A stretch of DNA of 23,875 bases, from NCBI GenBank assembly GCA_002435715.1, contig DISD01000050.1, positions 3,839 through 27,713 of the forward strand, written 5' to 3'. The notes under the pieces were generated by a model. The model was not told the origin of the DNA, ran no database searches, and saw only the letters and a program-made list of their open reading frames with translations. The translations under genes and the position numbers were made by a program. Origin of the DNA: Rhodospirillaceae bacterium UBA6219 (lineage in GTDB: Bacteria; Pseudomonadota; Alphaproteobacteria; Rhodospirillales; Magnetospirillaceae). Positions 15,347-23,077 of the stretch are shown piece after piece (positions within the stretch are counted from its first letter, which is position 1; each line of letters starts with the position of its first letter).

Positions 15347-16258
15347 ATGCTGTCGCTGCGTCAATTACAATGCCTGGTGGCCGTCGCCGAAACCTTGCAC
15401 TTCCGCCGGGCCGCCGAGCGCCTGAACCTGTCGCAACCGGCCTTGTCGGCACAGATCAGCCAGATGGAAGACCATCTGGGGGTGATGCTGGTGGAACGCA
15501 CGCGGCGCAAGGTGTTGATGACGCCCATCGGCCGCGACACCGCCGCCCGCGCCAAAACCATCCTGCGCGACCTGGGCGAGTTGGAAGAATACGCCCGCCA
15601 GTCCCAGGCGCCGCTGTCGGGAACATTGCGCATGGGCGTGCTGCGCACCTTGGGACCATATCTGTTGCCCCATATCCTGCCCGATCTGCGCGGGCGTTTT
15701 CCTGATTTGAAACTGTATCTGCGGGAAGAACCGCGCGAACGTCTGTTGGCGGAACTGGCGCAAGGCGATCTGGACATCTTGCTGATCTCGGCCGCCCCTG
15801 CCGACGACGACCATCTCAGCGTGGTGCCGTTGTTCCACGAACCCTTGTGGTTGACCCTGCCGCTGGGCCATCGACTGGTCAAACGCGACGGCATCAGCGA
15901 TGCCGAATTATCGGGTGAAGCCTTGATCATGCTGGAAGTGGGCGACGGCATGCGCGATCCGGCGGAAGCCTTGTGCCGCCGCACCGGCGCCCGCGAACAC
16001 CAGGATTTCCGCGCCACTTCGCTGGATTCTTTGCGCCAGATGGTGGCCACCGGTTTGGGCACCACCTTGTTGCCGGCGCTTTACGTTCAGGCCGAAGCCC
16101 TGGCCGACGACCAGATCGCGGTGCGTCCCTTCACCCAAGACCCGCCGTCGCGCCCCATCGACATGGTCTGGCGGCGCACCACCGCACGCTCCGACGAATA
16201 CCGCCTGTTCGCCCAGATGCTGCGTCAGAATCTGCCTAGTTGCGTGGTAGCGAGATAA
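15347..16258 (+). CDS. LysR-type regulator, OxyR-like, lacking the peroxidatic cysteine
   Basis: 303 residues. N-terminal winged helix (LRQLQCLVAVAETLHFRRAAERLNLSQ-type helix-turn-helix, about 3-60) and a C-terminal effector domain close to OxyR: LKLYLREEPRERLLAELAQGDLD, then LIMLEVGDGMRDPAEALC, FRATSLDSLRQMVATGLGTTLLPAL. E. coli OxyR senses peroxide through Cys199 and Cys208 nine residues apart. Here the first position is Gly201 (codon GGC) and the second is Cys210 (TGC). The usual disulphide switch cannot form. The protein may sense something else or be always in one state. ATG at 15347 with AGAGG upstream. Divergent from the rpoH-like gene, sharing a likely operator. Confidence 0.85.
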   Translation: MLSLRQLQCLVAVAETLHFRRAAERLNLSQPALSAQISQMEDHLGVMLVERTRRKVLMTPIGRDTAARAKTILRDLGELEEYARQSQAPLSGTLRMGVLRTLGPYLLPHILPDLRGRFPDLKLYLREEPRERLLAELAQGDLDILLISAAPADDDHLSVVPLFHEPLWLTLPLGHRLVKRDGISDAELSGEALIMLEVGDGMRDPAEALCRRTGAREHQDFRATSLDSLRQMVATGLGTTLLPALYVQAEALADDQIAVRPFTQDPPSRPIDMVWRRTTARSDEYRLFAQMLRQNLPSCVVAR

Positions 16259-16264
16259 CCGATA

Positions 16265-16381
16265 GCGGGGCTGCCGCCCCGCCCCCGCTTGGAGGCAATC
16301 CTCCAAACCACCCTTTTGTTTATCAATAAAATCAAAGGGGACTGGGGCCAAGGCCCCAGCCAGGTGCGGGCGAGAGCCCGC
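16265..16381 (+). repeat. Structured intergenic repeat R2, copy a
   Basis: About 117 bases matching 19875-19994. A chain of hairpins is visible: GGGGC-TGCC-GCCCC; TTGGAGG-CAAT-CCTCCAA; an AT-rich TTTATCAATAAAATCAAA core; TGGGGC-CAAG-GCCCCA; and GCGGGC-GAGA-GCCCGC at the end. It fills the gap between the ends of two convergent genes (oxyR-like and the GGDEF/EAL gene). Confidence 0.8.
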
Positions 16382-16392
16382 ATCCACACCCG

Positions 16393-18906
16393 CTACAGCA
16401 GGTTGCGATCGAACAGGCTGACCAGATCCTCGGCCGAGACCGGTCGGCTGACCAGGAAGCCCTGGATTTCGTCGCAGCCGCGCTGGCGCAGGAAATCGGC
16501 CTGTTCCTGGGTTTCCACCCCTTCGGCCACGGCGCGCAGCTTCAGATTGTGGGCCAGGTTGATGATGGTCGAGACGATGGCGGCGCCGTCGCCGTCTTCG
16601 GTGATGTCGTTGACGAAGGAGCGGTCGATCTTCAGCGCGTCGATGGGCATGCGCTTCAGATAGGACAGCGACGAATAGCCGGTGCCGAAATCGTCGATGG
16701 AAATATGGATGCCCATGGCGCGCAATTCCTGCAGCACCATGGCGTTTTCGTCGACCCGCTGCATCAACACCGATTCGGTGATTTCCAGTTCCAGGTATTG
16801 CGGCGGCAAACCCGATTCCTGCAGCGCCTGCTTGACCAGTTCAGCCAGATCGCCTTCGCGGAATTGCAGGGTCGAGACGTTGACGGCGATGCGCACCCGC
16901 GGTAACCCCAATTCGAACCACGACTGGCTTTGCTTGCACGCTGCCTTCAACACCCAGGCGCCGATTTCACCGATCAGCCCCATGTTTTCAGCCAGCGGAA
17001 TGAACTCGGTCGGCGACACCAACCCCATTTCCGGGTGACGCCAGCGCACCAAGGCCTCGACGCCGGACATGCGGCCCGACACCAGATCGATCTTGCCCTG
17101 ATAGACCAAGGTGAACTCGCCGCGCGTCAAGGCATGGCGCAGCGACGATTCCATGGCCAGGCGCTCGAACGACTTGGCGTTCATCGCCGGGGTGTAAAGC
17201 TGGTACGAGTTGCGCCCCAGATCCTTGGCCCGATACATGGCGGTATCGGCGTTCTTGATCAGCGTCTCGTCGGTCAGGCCGTCTTCGGGATAGACGGCGA
17301 TGCCCACCGAGGTGGTCACGTACAATTCGTGTTCGTCCACCGCCAGCGGCTGCTTGACCCGGCTGATCACCCGGTCGGCCAGCTTGGCGGCGTCTTCCAC
17401 GTGTTCCAGTTCGGGCAGCAGGATGACGAATTCGTCGCCACCCAGCCGCGCCACCGTGTCGCCTTCGCGGACGCAGGCTTGCAGTCGGTTGGCCACTTCG
17501 CACAACACCTGGTCGCCGATGCCATGGCCCAGCGAATCGTTGATGCGTTTGAACAGGTCCAGATCCAGGAACATGATGGCCATCTGCGCCCCGTGCCGAT
17601 GGGCGTGGGCGATGGCCACCTGCAGGCGGTCGGTGAACAGGCGGCGGTTGGGCAGGCCGGTCAGAACGTCGAAATAAGCCAGGTTCTTGATGCGCTCTTC
17701 GGTCTTCTTGCGCTCGGAAATGTCGGAAAACACCGCGGCGTATTGGGTGATGATGCCGTCTTCGTCACGGATGACGTTGATGGTCAGCCATTCGGGATAG
17801 ACCTCGCCGGTCTTGCGGCGGTTCCAGATCTCGCCCTGCCAGATACCCTGCACGTGCAGCGATTGCCACATGCGGTCGTAAAAGCTTTTGTCGTGCAGTC
17901 CCGATTGCAGCAAAGAAGGGTTCTGCCCCACCACTTCGTCGAAGTCATAACCGGTCAATTGGCTGAAAGCCGGGTTGACGAACTCGATCATGCCCGTCGG
18001 ATTGCAGATCATGATGCCGTCCAAGGACGCCTCGATGACCTTGCGGGCGATGTGCAGATCCTTGCGCGAACGCAGCAGCGCCTCGTCGCGTTCGCGCAGT
18101 GCTTCGTCCAAACGCTGGACATATTCGTATTGCAGCGACGACAAAATGTCGGAAAACGACAGCAGGCCCTTCAACTCGCCACTGTCGGACACCACCGCCA
18201 GATGACGGATGCGCCGCTCTTCCAAGGTGTTGCGCGCCGACAGCAGGCTGTCGTTCTCGTTGACGGTGATCAGCGGCCGGCTGGCGATGGCCCCCACATT
18301 GGGCGGCATCTCGTCGCCGGCGGCGATGATGCGCAGCAGGTCACGTTCGGTGATGATGCCCGGCGCCTCGCCATGGTCGCCCACCACCACGGCGGCGTCG
18401 GCCCGCATGGCGCCCATCAGGTCGACGGCGGTGGAAAGCGCGGCGCCCGGCGCGATCTTGACCATGGGTTGCTTGACCGACGAGCCGACATTGCGCAACA
18501 CCAGGAAGTGTTCGACCCCGTGGCGCAAGATGACGTCGCTTTGGCTGACCACGCCCACCGGCTTGCCCGAATCGTCGACGACGACGAAATGACGCACCCC
18601 TTCCAATTGGAAGCGCAAACCAGCATCGCCCAAATTGGTCTTGCCGTGAATGGTCTTGATCGGCGTGCTCATCACCGAGGCGATGGGCCGGCCGAAGCTT
18701 TCGGAATCGGAAAAATCCACCGACAGGGTGTCGCGTTCGGTCCAAATGCCGATGGGTTGACCGTCATCGACGACGATGATCGAGGAACAACGCGCCTGCG
18801 ACATGGCCTTGGCGGCCTCGTAAATGGTCGTATCTGGCGCGCAGCTCAGGATTTCGCGCTTGGTGATGCGCTCGATGGTGTTTTCCGAACCCAAACCCGT
18901 ATCCAC
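16393..18906 (-). CDS. CBS(x4)-PAS-GGDEF-EAL cyclic-di-GMP signalling protein
   Basis: 837 residues, apparently cytoplasmic. Two tandem CBS pairs (about 12-130 and 145-260, each with an IG(I/V)(W/V)(T/S)..D ending) may bind adenine nucleotides. A PAS domain (about 285-400) is followed by GGDEF (about 405-565) with an intact GGDEF at 489-493 and an RxxD product-inhibition site (Arg480-Asp483) five residues before it, so diguanylate cyclase activity is expected. The EAL domain (about 585-832) has EALVRW (617-622), DDFGTGYSSLSYL and VAEGVET, so phosphodiesterase activity is also likely. The start is GTG at 18906 with a weak GGG ribosome site; no ATG is close. It is divergent from the HPt/receiver-like gene, 166 bases apart. 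Confidence 0.92.
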   Translation of the reverse strand: MDTGLGSENTIERITKREILSCAPDTTIYEAAKAMSQARCSSIIVVDDGQPIGIWTERDTLSVDFSDSESFGRPIASVMSTPIKTIHGKTNLGDAGLRFQLEGVRHFVVVDDSGKPVGVVSQSDVILRHGVEHFLVLRNVGSSVKQPMVKIAPGAALSTAVDLMGAMRADAAVVVGDHGEAPGIITERDLLRIIAAGDEMPPNVGAIASRPLITVNENDSLLSARNTLEERRIRHLAVVSDSGELKGLLSFSDILSSLQYEYVQRLDEALRERDEALLRSRKDLHIARKVIEASLDGIMICNPTGMIEFVNPAFSQLTGYDFDEVVGQNPSLLQSGLHDKSFYDRMWQSLHVQGIWQGEIWNRRKTGEVYPEWLTINVIRDEDGIITQYAAVFSDISERKKTEERIKNLAYFDVLTGLPNRRLFTDRLQVAIAHAHRHGAQMAIMFLDLDLFKRINDSLGHGIGDQVLCEVANRLQACVREGDTVARLGGDEFVILLPELEHVEDAAKLADRVISRVKQPLAVDEHELYVTTSVGIAVYPEDGLTDETLIKNADTAMYRAKDLGRNSYQLYTPAMNAKSFERLAMESSLRHALTRGEFTLVYQGKIDLVSGRMSGVEALVRWRHPEMGLVSPTEFIPLAENMGLIGEIGAWVLKAACKQSQSWFELGLPRVRIAVNVSTLQFREGDLAELVKQALQESGLPPQYLELEITESVLMQRVDENAMVLQELRAMGIHISIDDFGTGYSSLSYLKRMPIDALKIDRSFVNDITEDGDGAAIVSTIINLAHNLKLRAVAEGVETQEQADFLRQRGCDEIQGFLVSRPVSAEDLVSLFDRNLL

Positions 18907-19072
18907 CTTTTACCCAACTGGCGCCTAGCATCACCGCCTTTTCAAGGACTTGCAATATGCACTTTTGTTTTGTACCGCCAGGACCATATTCCATTCGTGA
19001 AGTGATGGCCCAGCCCGTCCGCCTGGGGTAAGCTGCCCTTGAAAGCAACGCCCATGCAGGCAAAGGCACATC

Positions 19073-19858
19073 ATGAACGACACAACCGGCCGTCCCGCCT
19101 ATCACGACCTGTCCGACGACCTGCGCCGCGAATTTCTGGATGAAGCGGCCGAGACGGTGCGCGAACTGGACGTGCTGCTGGATAACGGCCGGCACGGACG
19201 CGCCTCGGAACAAGAGGTGGTCGCGGCCTTCCGCCGCTCGGCGTTGCGCCTGCGCGGCCAAGCCGGCAACTTTGCCCTGCGGGCGCTTTCCACGGTGGCG
19301 CGGCGCCTGGACGATTATTTGGCGCAGGCCCCCAAGGTGCTGCCGCCGCGCGCCTGGGACGATTTGCAAATCTACGTGGACCGTCTGGAAGAACTGGCGG
19401 AAAAGACCGAGGACCTGGATCAGGCCACCGCCTCGCTGGTGCGTTCGCTGCCGCGCAAACTGGGCTTCGACCTGGCCGACATCACCGTGCGCGAAGTCGA
19501 AGTCATGCTGGTCATGCCGCCGGGCGCCCAGACCCATTACGTCGAACGCGAATTGCAGCAATGCGGTTATCGCACCCTGGTGGTGTCCGACACCATCGAC
19601 GCCTTCGCCCTGGCCGTCCACAGCAAGCCCGACCTGATCATCGTCTCGGCGCTGATGGCCCATCTGGACGGCATCGACTTGGCCATTGCCCTGGTTTCCA
19701 TGCCCAGCACCCGCAATATCCCCATCGCGGTGATCACCTCGCTCGACAACACCGACGACCGTCTGGCCCTGCTGCCGCGCAAGGTTCCGGTGCTGCACAA
19801 GGGCCCCAGCTTCGGCGACGATCTGTTCAAGGCCCTGGACGATCTGTTCTTGATTTAA
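19073..19858 (+). CDS. HPt-like plus receiver-like protein, both without phospho-acceptor residues
   Basis: 261 residues. The N-terminal helical part (about 14-115) resembles a histidine phosphotransfer domain: AFRRSALRLRGQAGNFALRAL matches the conserved AH-L-G-AGNFG helix, but the phosphate-accepting His is Leu. The C-terminal part (about 140-261) resembles a receiver: PDLIIVSALMAHLDGIDLA matches PDLIILDLMMPGMDG, with Ser in place of the Asp, although VLHKGP keeps the conserved Lys. The acidic pair at the first strand is also missing (VEVMLVMPPG). It may work as a non-phosphorylated scaffold. ATG at 19073 with AAAGG upstream. Divergent from the c-di-GMP enzyme, so a shared pathway is possible. 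Confidence 0.7.
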   Translation: MNDTTGRPAYHDLSDDLRREFLDEAAETVRELDVLLDNGRHGRASEQEVVAAFRRSALRLRGQAGNFALRALSTVARRLDDYLAQAPKVLPPRAWDDLQIYVDRLEELAEKTEDLDQATASLVRSLPRKLGFDLADITVREVEVMLVMPPGAQTHYVERELQQCGYRTLVVSDTIDAFALAVHSKPDLIIVSALMAHLDGIDLAIALVSMPSTRNIPIAVITSLDNTDDRLALLPRKVPVLHKGPSFGDDLFKALDDLFLI

Positions 19859-19874
19859 AATGGGCGCCACCAAA

Positions 19875-19994
19875 CCGGGGCTGCCGCCCCAGCCCCCGCT
19901 TGGAGGCTAGGCCTCCAAACCTCGATTCATTTTATCAATAAAATCAAATGGAGTTTTGGGGCATCGCCCCAACTGGGCGCGGGCGAGAGCCCGC
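19875..19994 (+). repeat. Structured intergenic repeat R2, copy b
   Basis: Second copy of R2 in the same orientation as 16265-16381, again between the ends of two convergent genes. The hairpins are kept while loops and some pairs change: TTGGAGGC-TAG-GCCTCCAA, TTGGGGC-ATC-GCCCCAA, and GCGGGC-GAGA-GCCCGC. The AT-rich core TTTTATCAATAAAATCAAA is nearly identical. Confidence 0.8.
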
Positions 19995-20008
19995 CAATAG
20001 TTTTCTGA

Positions 20009-20248
20009 TTACGGCCGATCGCCCAATTTGGCGATGGCGGCATCCCATTCGCGTCGCATGACGTTGGCGCCGCGTTTATTGTTATTGCGCAGATGTTCGC
20101 GGTAACGGCGGTCGTAATAGCCGTTGACCGCCACCATGCGCGCCGACCGATCCCAGGCGATACGCTTGCATTCCAACTTGGCCCGGCAGTGGTCGCTGCA
20201 GGTTTCAGCGCCGTCGGCGGTTTGCCCGCCACAGGTCTTGCAGGTCAT
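20009..20248 (-). CDS. Small cysteine-rich (putative zinc-binding) protein, 79 aa
   Basis: The N-terminus MTCKTCGGQTADGAETCSDH continues with a further Cys, giving a CxxC-x10-CxxxC pattern (Cys3, Cys6, Cys17, Cys21), which suggests a small zinc ribbon. The remainder is basic (YYDRRYREHLRNNNKRG, VMRREWDAAIAKLG) and could bind nucleic acid. I do not recognise a named family. Its ATG overlaps the stop codon of the potI-like gene (ATGA), so translation is probably coupled and it is the last gene of the polyamine transporter operon. The link to transport is by position only. Repeat R2b follows its stop codon. Confidence 0.65.
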   Translation of the reverse strand: MTCKTCGGQTADGAETCSDHCRAKLECKRIAWDRSARMVAVNGYYDRRYREHLRNNNKRGANVMRREWDAAIAKLGDRP

Positions 20249-21048
20249 GGCTGGCTGCGCTGTTTGCGGCTGGTCAGCCAGGTGGCCATGCCGATGATCA
20301 CCGCCACCACCACCACGATGATGGTGCCCAGCGCGTTGACCTGGGGGCTGACCCCCAGGCGCACCGAGGAAAACACCTCGATGGGAAGGGTGGTGGAACC
20401 GGGGCCGGAAACGAATTGCGCCACCACCACATCGTCCAGCGACAGGGTAAAGGCCAACAGCCATGCCGCCGCCAAAGACGGCGCGATCACCGGCAGCGTA
20501 ATCAGGAAGAACACCTTGGCCGGCCGCGCCCCCAGATCCATGGCCGCCTCTTCCAGACTGACATCCATCTGCGCCAGCCGCGAGCGCACCACCACGGTGG
20601 CATAGGCCATGCCCACCGTGGTGTGGGCGATGGCGATGGTGGTGAACCCCCGCCCGTCGGGCCAACCGATCAAATCTTCCAGGGCGACGAACAGCAGCAG
20701 CATGGCCAGGCCCAGGATGACTTCCGGCATCACCAGCGGCGCGGTGATCAGCCCGTTGAACAGCAAACGACCGCTGAACCGCCCGAAGCGGACCAAAACC
20801 AAGGCGGCCAGGGTGCCCAACACCAAGGCGCCGGTGGCGCTGGTGGCGGCGATCTTCAGGGACAGCCATGCGGCGTTCAGGTAGGCGTCGTTGTCCAGCA
20901 GCTCGCCATACCATTTGGTCGAGAAGCCGCCCCACACGCTGACTTCGCGTGAAGCGTTGAAGGAATAGACCATCAACAGCACGATGGGGGCGTACAGGAA
21001 GGCATAGCCGAAGACCATGGCCGACAGCAGCGAGACGGAACGGCGCAT
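20245..21048 (-). CDS. potI: Polyamine (putrescine) ABC transporter permease, PotI-type
   Basis: 267 residues, an inner-membrane permease of the spermidine/putrescine class with about six helices. LYAPIVLLMVYSFNAS near the start is typical of PotC/PotI. The EAA loop that contacts the ATPase is EEAAMDLGARPAKVFFLITLP. SLDDVVVAQFVSGPGSTTLPI is a conserved PotC/PotI block. The start at 21048 overlaps the potH-like stop (TGATG) and has GGGAGGG upstream. It pairs with the PotH-like permease to form the channel. The length is close to the usual 280. Confidence 0.92.
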   Translation of the reverse strand: MRRSVSLLSAMVFGYAFLYAPIVLLMVYSFNASREVSVWGGFSTKWYGELLDNDAYLNAAWLSLKIAATSATGALVLGTLAALVLVRFGRFSGRLLFNGLITAPLVMPEVILGLAMLLLFVALEDLIGWPDGRGFTTIAIAHTTVGMAYATVVVRSRLAQMDVSLEEAAMDLGARPAKVFFLITLPVIAPSLAAAWLLAFTLSLDDVVVAQFVSGPGSTTLPIEVFSSVRLGVSPQVNALGTIIVVVVAVIIGMATWLTSRKQRSQP

Positions 21049-21956
21049 CAGCGTTCCCTCCCTTCTTCCATGCGGGTCTGGATACGCTGGAAAAGTGCGA
21101 TGGGGATGACCAGGGCCACCAGCATGGCCACTGCCAAAGCCGCCGCCGACGGCCAGTCCCGCGTCTGGGCGAAAACGTCCCACAGGGCCTTGCCCAACAT
21201 CTGGGTGTCGCCGCCGCCCAACAGATTGGGGATGACATATTCACCAACGGCGGGGACGAAGACCAACAGCGAACCGGCGACGATGCCCGGCACCGACAAC
21301 GGCAAGGTCACCGACACGAAGGCGCGGATGGGACGCGCCCCCAGATCGGCGGCGGCCTCCAACAAGGTGGTGTCCAGCTTTTCCAAGGTGGCGTAAAGCG
21401 GCAGCACCATGAACGGCAGATAGGAATAGACGATGCCGATATAGACCGCCCAATCGGTGTTGAGGATGACCAGGGGTTCGTCGATCAGTCCCAACCCCAT
21501 CAGCGCGTGGTTCAGCACCCCTTCGTCGCGCAGGATGGTCATCCAGGCATAGACACGGATCAAAAACGACGTCCAGAACGGCACGATGACCAGCAGCAAC
21601 AGCGGCCCACGCGACTTTTCCGGGGCCCGGGCGATACCCAGCGCCATGGGATAGCCGATCAACAGGCACAACAGGGTGGAAATGCCGGCGATGGTCAGCG
21701 ACTGGATATAGGCGTCGACATACAGATCGTCCTCGAACAGCAGAACGTAATTCTGCAGCGTGGCGCGGACCATGGCGATGCCGTTCTCGGCCCAGTCGAC
21801 CAAGGGTTCATAGGGTGGGATGCCGATGCGCGATTCGGAAAAGCTGATCTTGCCGACGATCAGCAGCGGCGCCAGGAAGAACACCAGCAGCCACAGATAA
21901 GGCACCGCCAGCACCAGACGGCGGCCCCAATCGCGGCGCAGCCCCCCCACCCTCAC
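21048..21956 (-). CDS. potH: Polyamine (putrescine) ABC transporter permease, PotH-type
   Basis: 302 residues. Family features: PYLWLLVFFLAPLLIVGKISFSE near the start, LLLLVIVPFWTSFLIRVYAWM, YSYLPFMVLPLYATLEKLD, and the EAA loop LLEAAADLGARPIRAFVSVTLP. VPAVGEYVIPNLLGG is a PotB/PotH hallmark. About six membrane helices. The start is GTG at 21956, overlapping the stop of the ATPase gene as GTGA, which indicates coupled translation. Second-last transporter gene in the potFGHI order. Confidence 0.93.
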   Translation of the reverse strand: MRVGGLRRDWGRRLVLAVPYLWLLVFFLAPLLIVGKISFSESRIGIPPYEPLVDWAENGIAMVRATLQNYVLLFEDDLYVDAYIQSLTIAGISTLLCLLIGYPMALGIARAPEKSRGPLLLLVIVPFWTSFLIRVYAWMTILRDEGVLNHALMGLGLIDEPLVILNTDWAVYIGIVYSYLPFMVLPLYATLEKLDTTLLEAAADLGARPIRAFVSVTLPLSVPGIVAGSLLVFVPAVGEYVIPNLLGGGDTQMLGKALWDVFAQTRDWPSAAALAVAMLVALVIPIALFQRIQTRMEEGRER

Positions 21957-23065
21957 GGCAACAACACCGCGTTGCCGGGATGCCAGGACAGATGGACCCG
22001 GTCATCCCAGGTCACCGCCGGCTCGGCCGAGTGGCGCAGATTGGCGGTGGTGACCAGCACCACCAGACCCGATTCCAAGCGCACGTGATAGATGGAGACG
22101 TCCCCCAGATAGGCGATTTCGATCACCACGCCCGACACCGAATTGGCGGCGCCGGCCGGGGCTTCGCGTCCCATGATGATCTTTTCCGGGCGCACCATGA
22201 TGGCGGCGTGGGCGCCGATGGCCAGATCGCCGGAAACCACCAAGGGCGCATCGATGCCGTCGGCCCGGAAGGTCACCTGACCGTTCTGGCTGTCTTCCAC
22301 CATGCCGCTGAAGAAATTGGCGGTGCCGATGAAATCGGCCACCATGCGGGTGGTGGGATATTCGTAAATCTCGTGCGGGCGGCCCACCTGCAGGATACGC
22401 CCGGCATTCATCACCGCGATGCGGGTGGACATGGTCATGGCTTCTTCCTGGTCATGGGTGACCATGACGAAGGTGATGCCGACCTTTTCCTGAATGTTGA
22501 CCAGTTCGAACTGGGTCTTTTCGCGCAGCTTCTTGTCCAGTGCGCTGAGGGGTTCGTCCAGCAGCACCACCTTGGGGCGCTTGACCAGACAACGGGCCAG
22601 GGCGACGCGCTGACGCTGGCCGCCCGACATCTGGTGCGGCTTGCGTTTGGCGAATTCGCCCATCTGCACCAGGTCCAAGGCCTCGGCCACCCGTTTGGGG
22701 ATCTCGGCTTTCGCCACCCCGTCCTGTTTCAGGCCAAAGGCGACGTTGTCGGCCACGTTCATATGCGGGAACAACGCATAAGACTGGAACATCATGTTGA
22801 CCGGCCGCTCATAGGGCGGCACGGCGGTCATGTCGGCCCCGGCGATCAAGACGCTTCCCGAAGTGGGCGTCTCGAAGCCGGCCATCATCCTAAGCAAAGT
22901 GGTCTTGCCGCAGCCCGACGGCCCCAAAAGCGAGAAGAACTCGCCTTCGCGGATTTCCAGGTCGATGCCGGCGACGGCGGTGGCGTCACCAAAGCGTTTC
23001 TCCACCCCCCGGATTTGAATGGCCGGGGGGCGGATTTCACCTTCGGGGCGAACGGCAAGGCTCAC
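21953..23065 (-). CDS. potG: Polyamine (putrescine) ABC transporter ATP-binding protein, PotG-type
   Basis: 370 residues. It drives import by hydrolysing ATP at the inner membrane. Walker A GPSGCGKTT (48-56), Q-loop in MMFQSYALFPHMNV, signature MSGGQRQR (146-153), Walker B VVLLDEP (166-172), and H-loop His204. The C-terminal third (about 285-365) is a TOBE-type regulatory domain. PotG-like length and ending (WHPGNAVLL). The start is GTG at 23065 with AAGGACC upstream, 12 bases after the potF-like stop. Confidence 0.95.
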   Translation of the reverse strand: MSLAVRPEGEIRPPAIQIRGVEKRFGDATAVAGIDLEIREGEFFSLLGPSGCGKTTLLRMMAGFETPTSGSVLIAGADMTAVPPYERPVNMMFQSYALFPHMNVADNVAFGLKQDGVAKAEIPKRVAEALDLVQMGEFAKRKPHQMSGGQRQRVALARCLVKRPKVVLLDEPLSALDKKLREKTQFELVNIQEKVGITFVMVTHDQEEAMTMSTRIAVMNAGRILQVGRPHEIYEYPTTRMVADFIGTANFFSGMVEDSQNGQVTFRADGIDAPLVVSGDLAIGAHAAIMVRPEKIIMGREAPAGAANSVSGVVIEIAYLGDVSIYHVRLESGLVVLVTTANLRHSAEPAVTWDDRVHLSWHPGNAVLLP

Positions 23066-23077
23066 CTTGTTCGGTCC

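Noticed and set aside
16930..19005. 691-residue open frame on the plus strand
   Set aside because: It is antisense to the CBS-PAS-GGDEF-EAL gene, whose domains are clear.
16265..19994. The two R2 copies as insertion-sequence ends or a composite transposon
   Set aside because: They are in the same orientation, no transposase lies between them, and no target duplication is visible; the genes between look like ordinary chromosome.
20249..21247. N-terminal extension of the small cysteine-rich gene giving about 412 residues
   Set aside because: This part is out of frame with the well-supported PotI-type permease and has no similarity; the ATGA overlap marks the real start at 20248.
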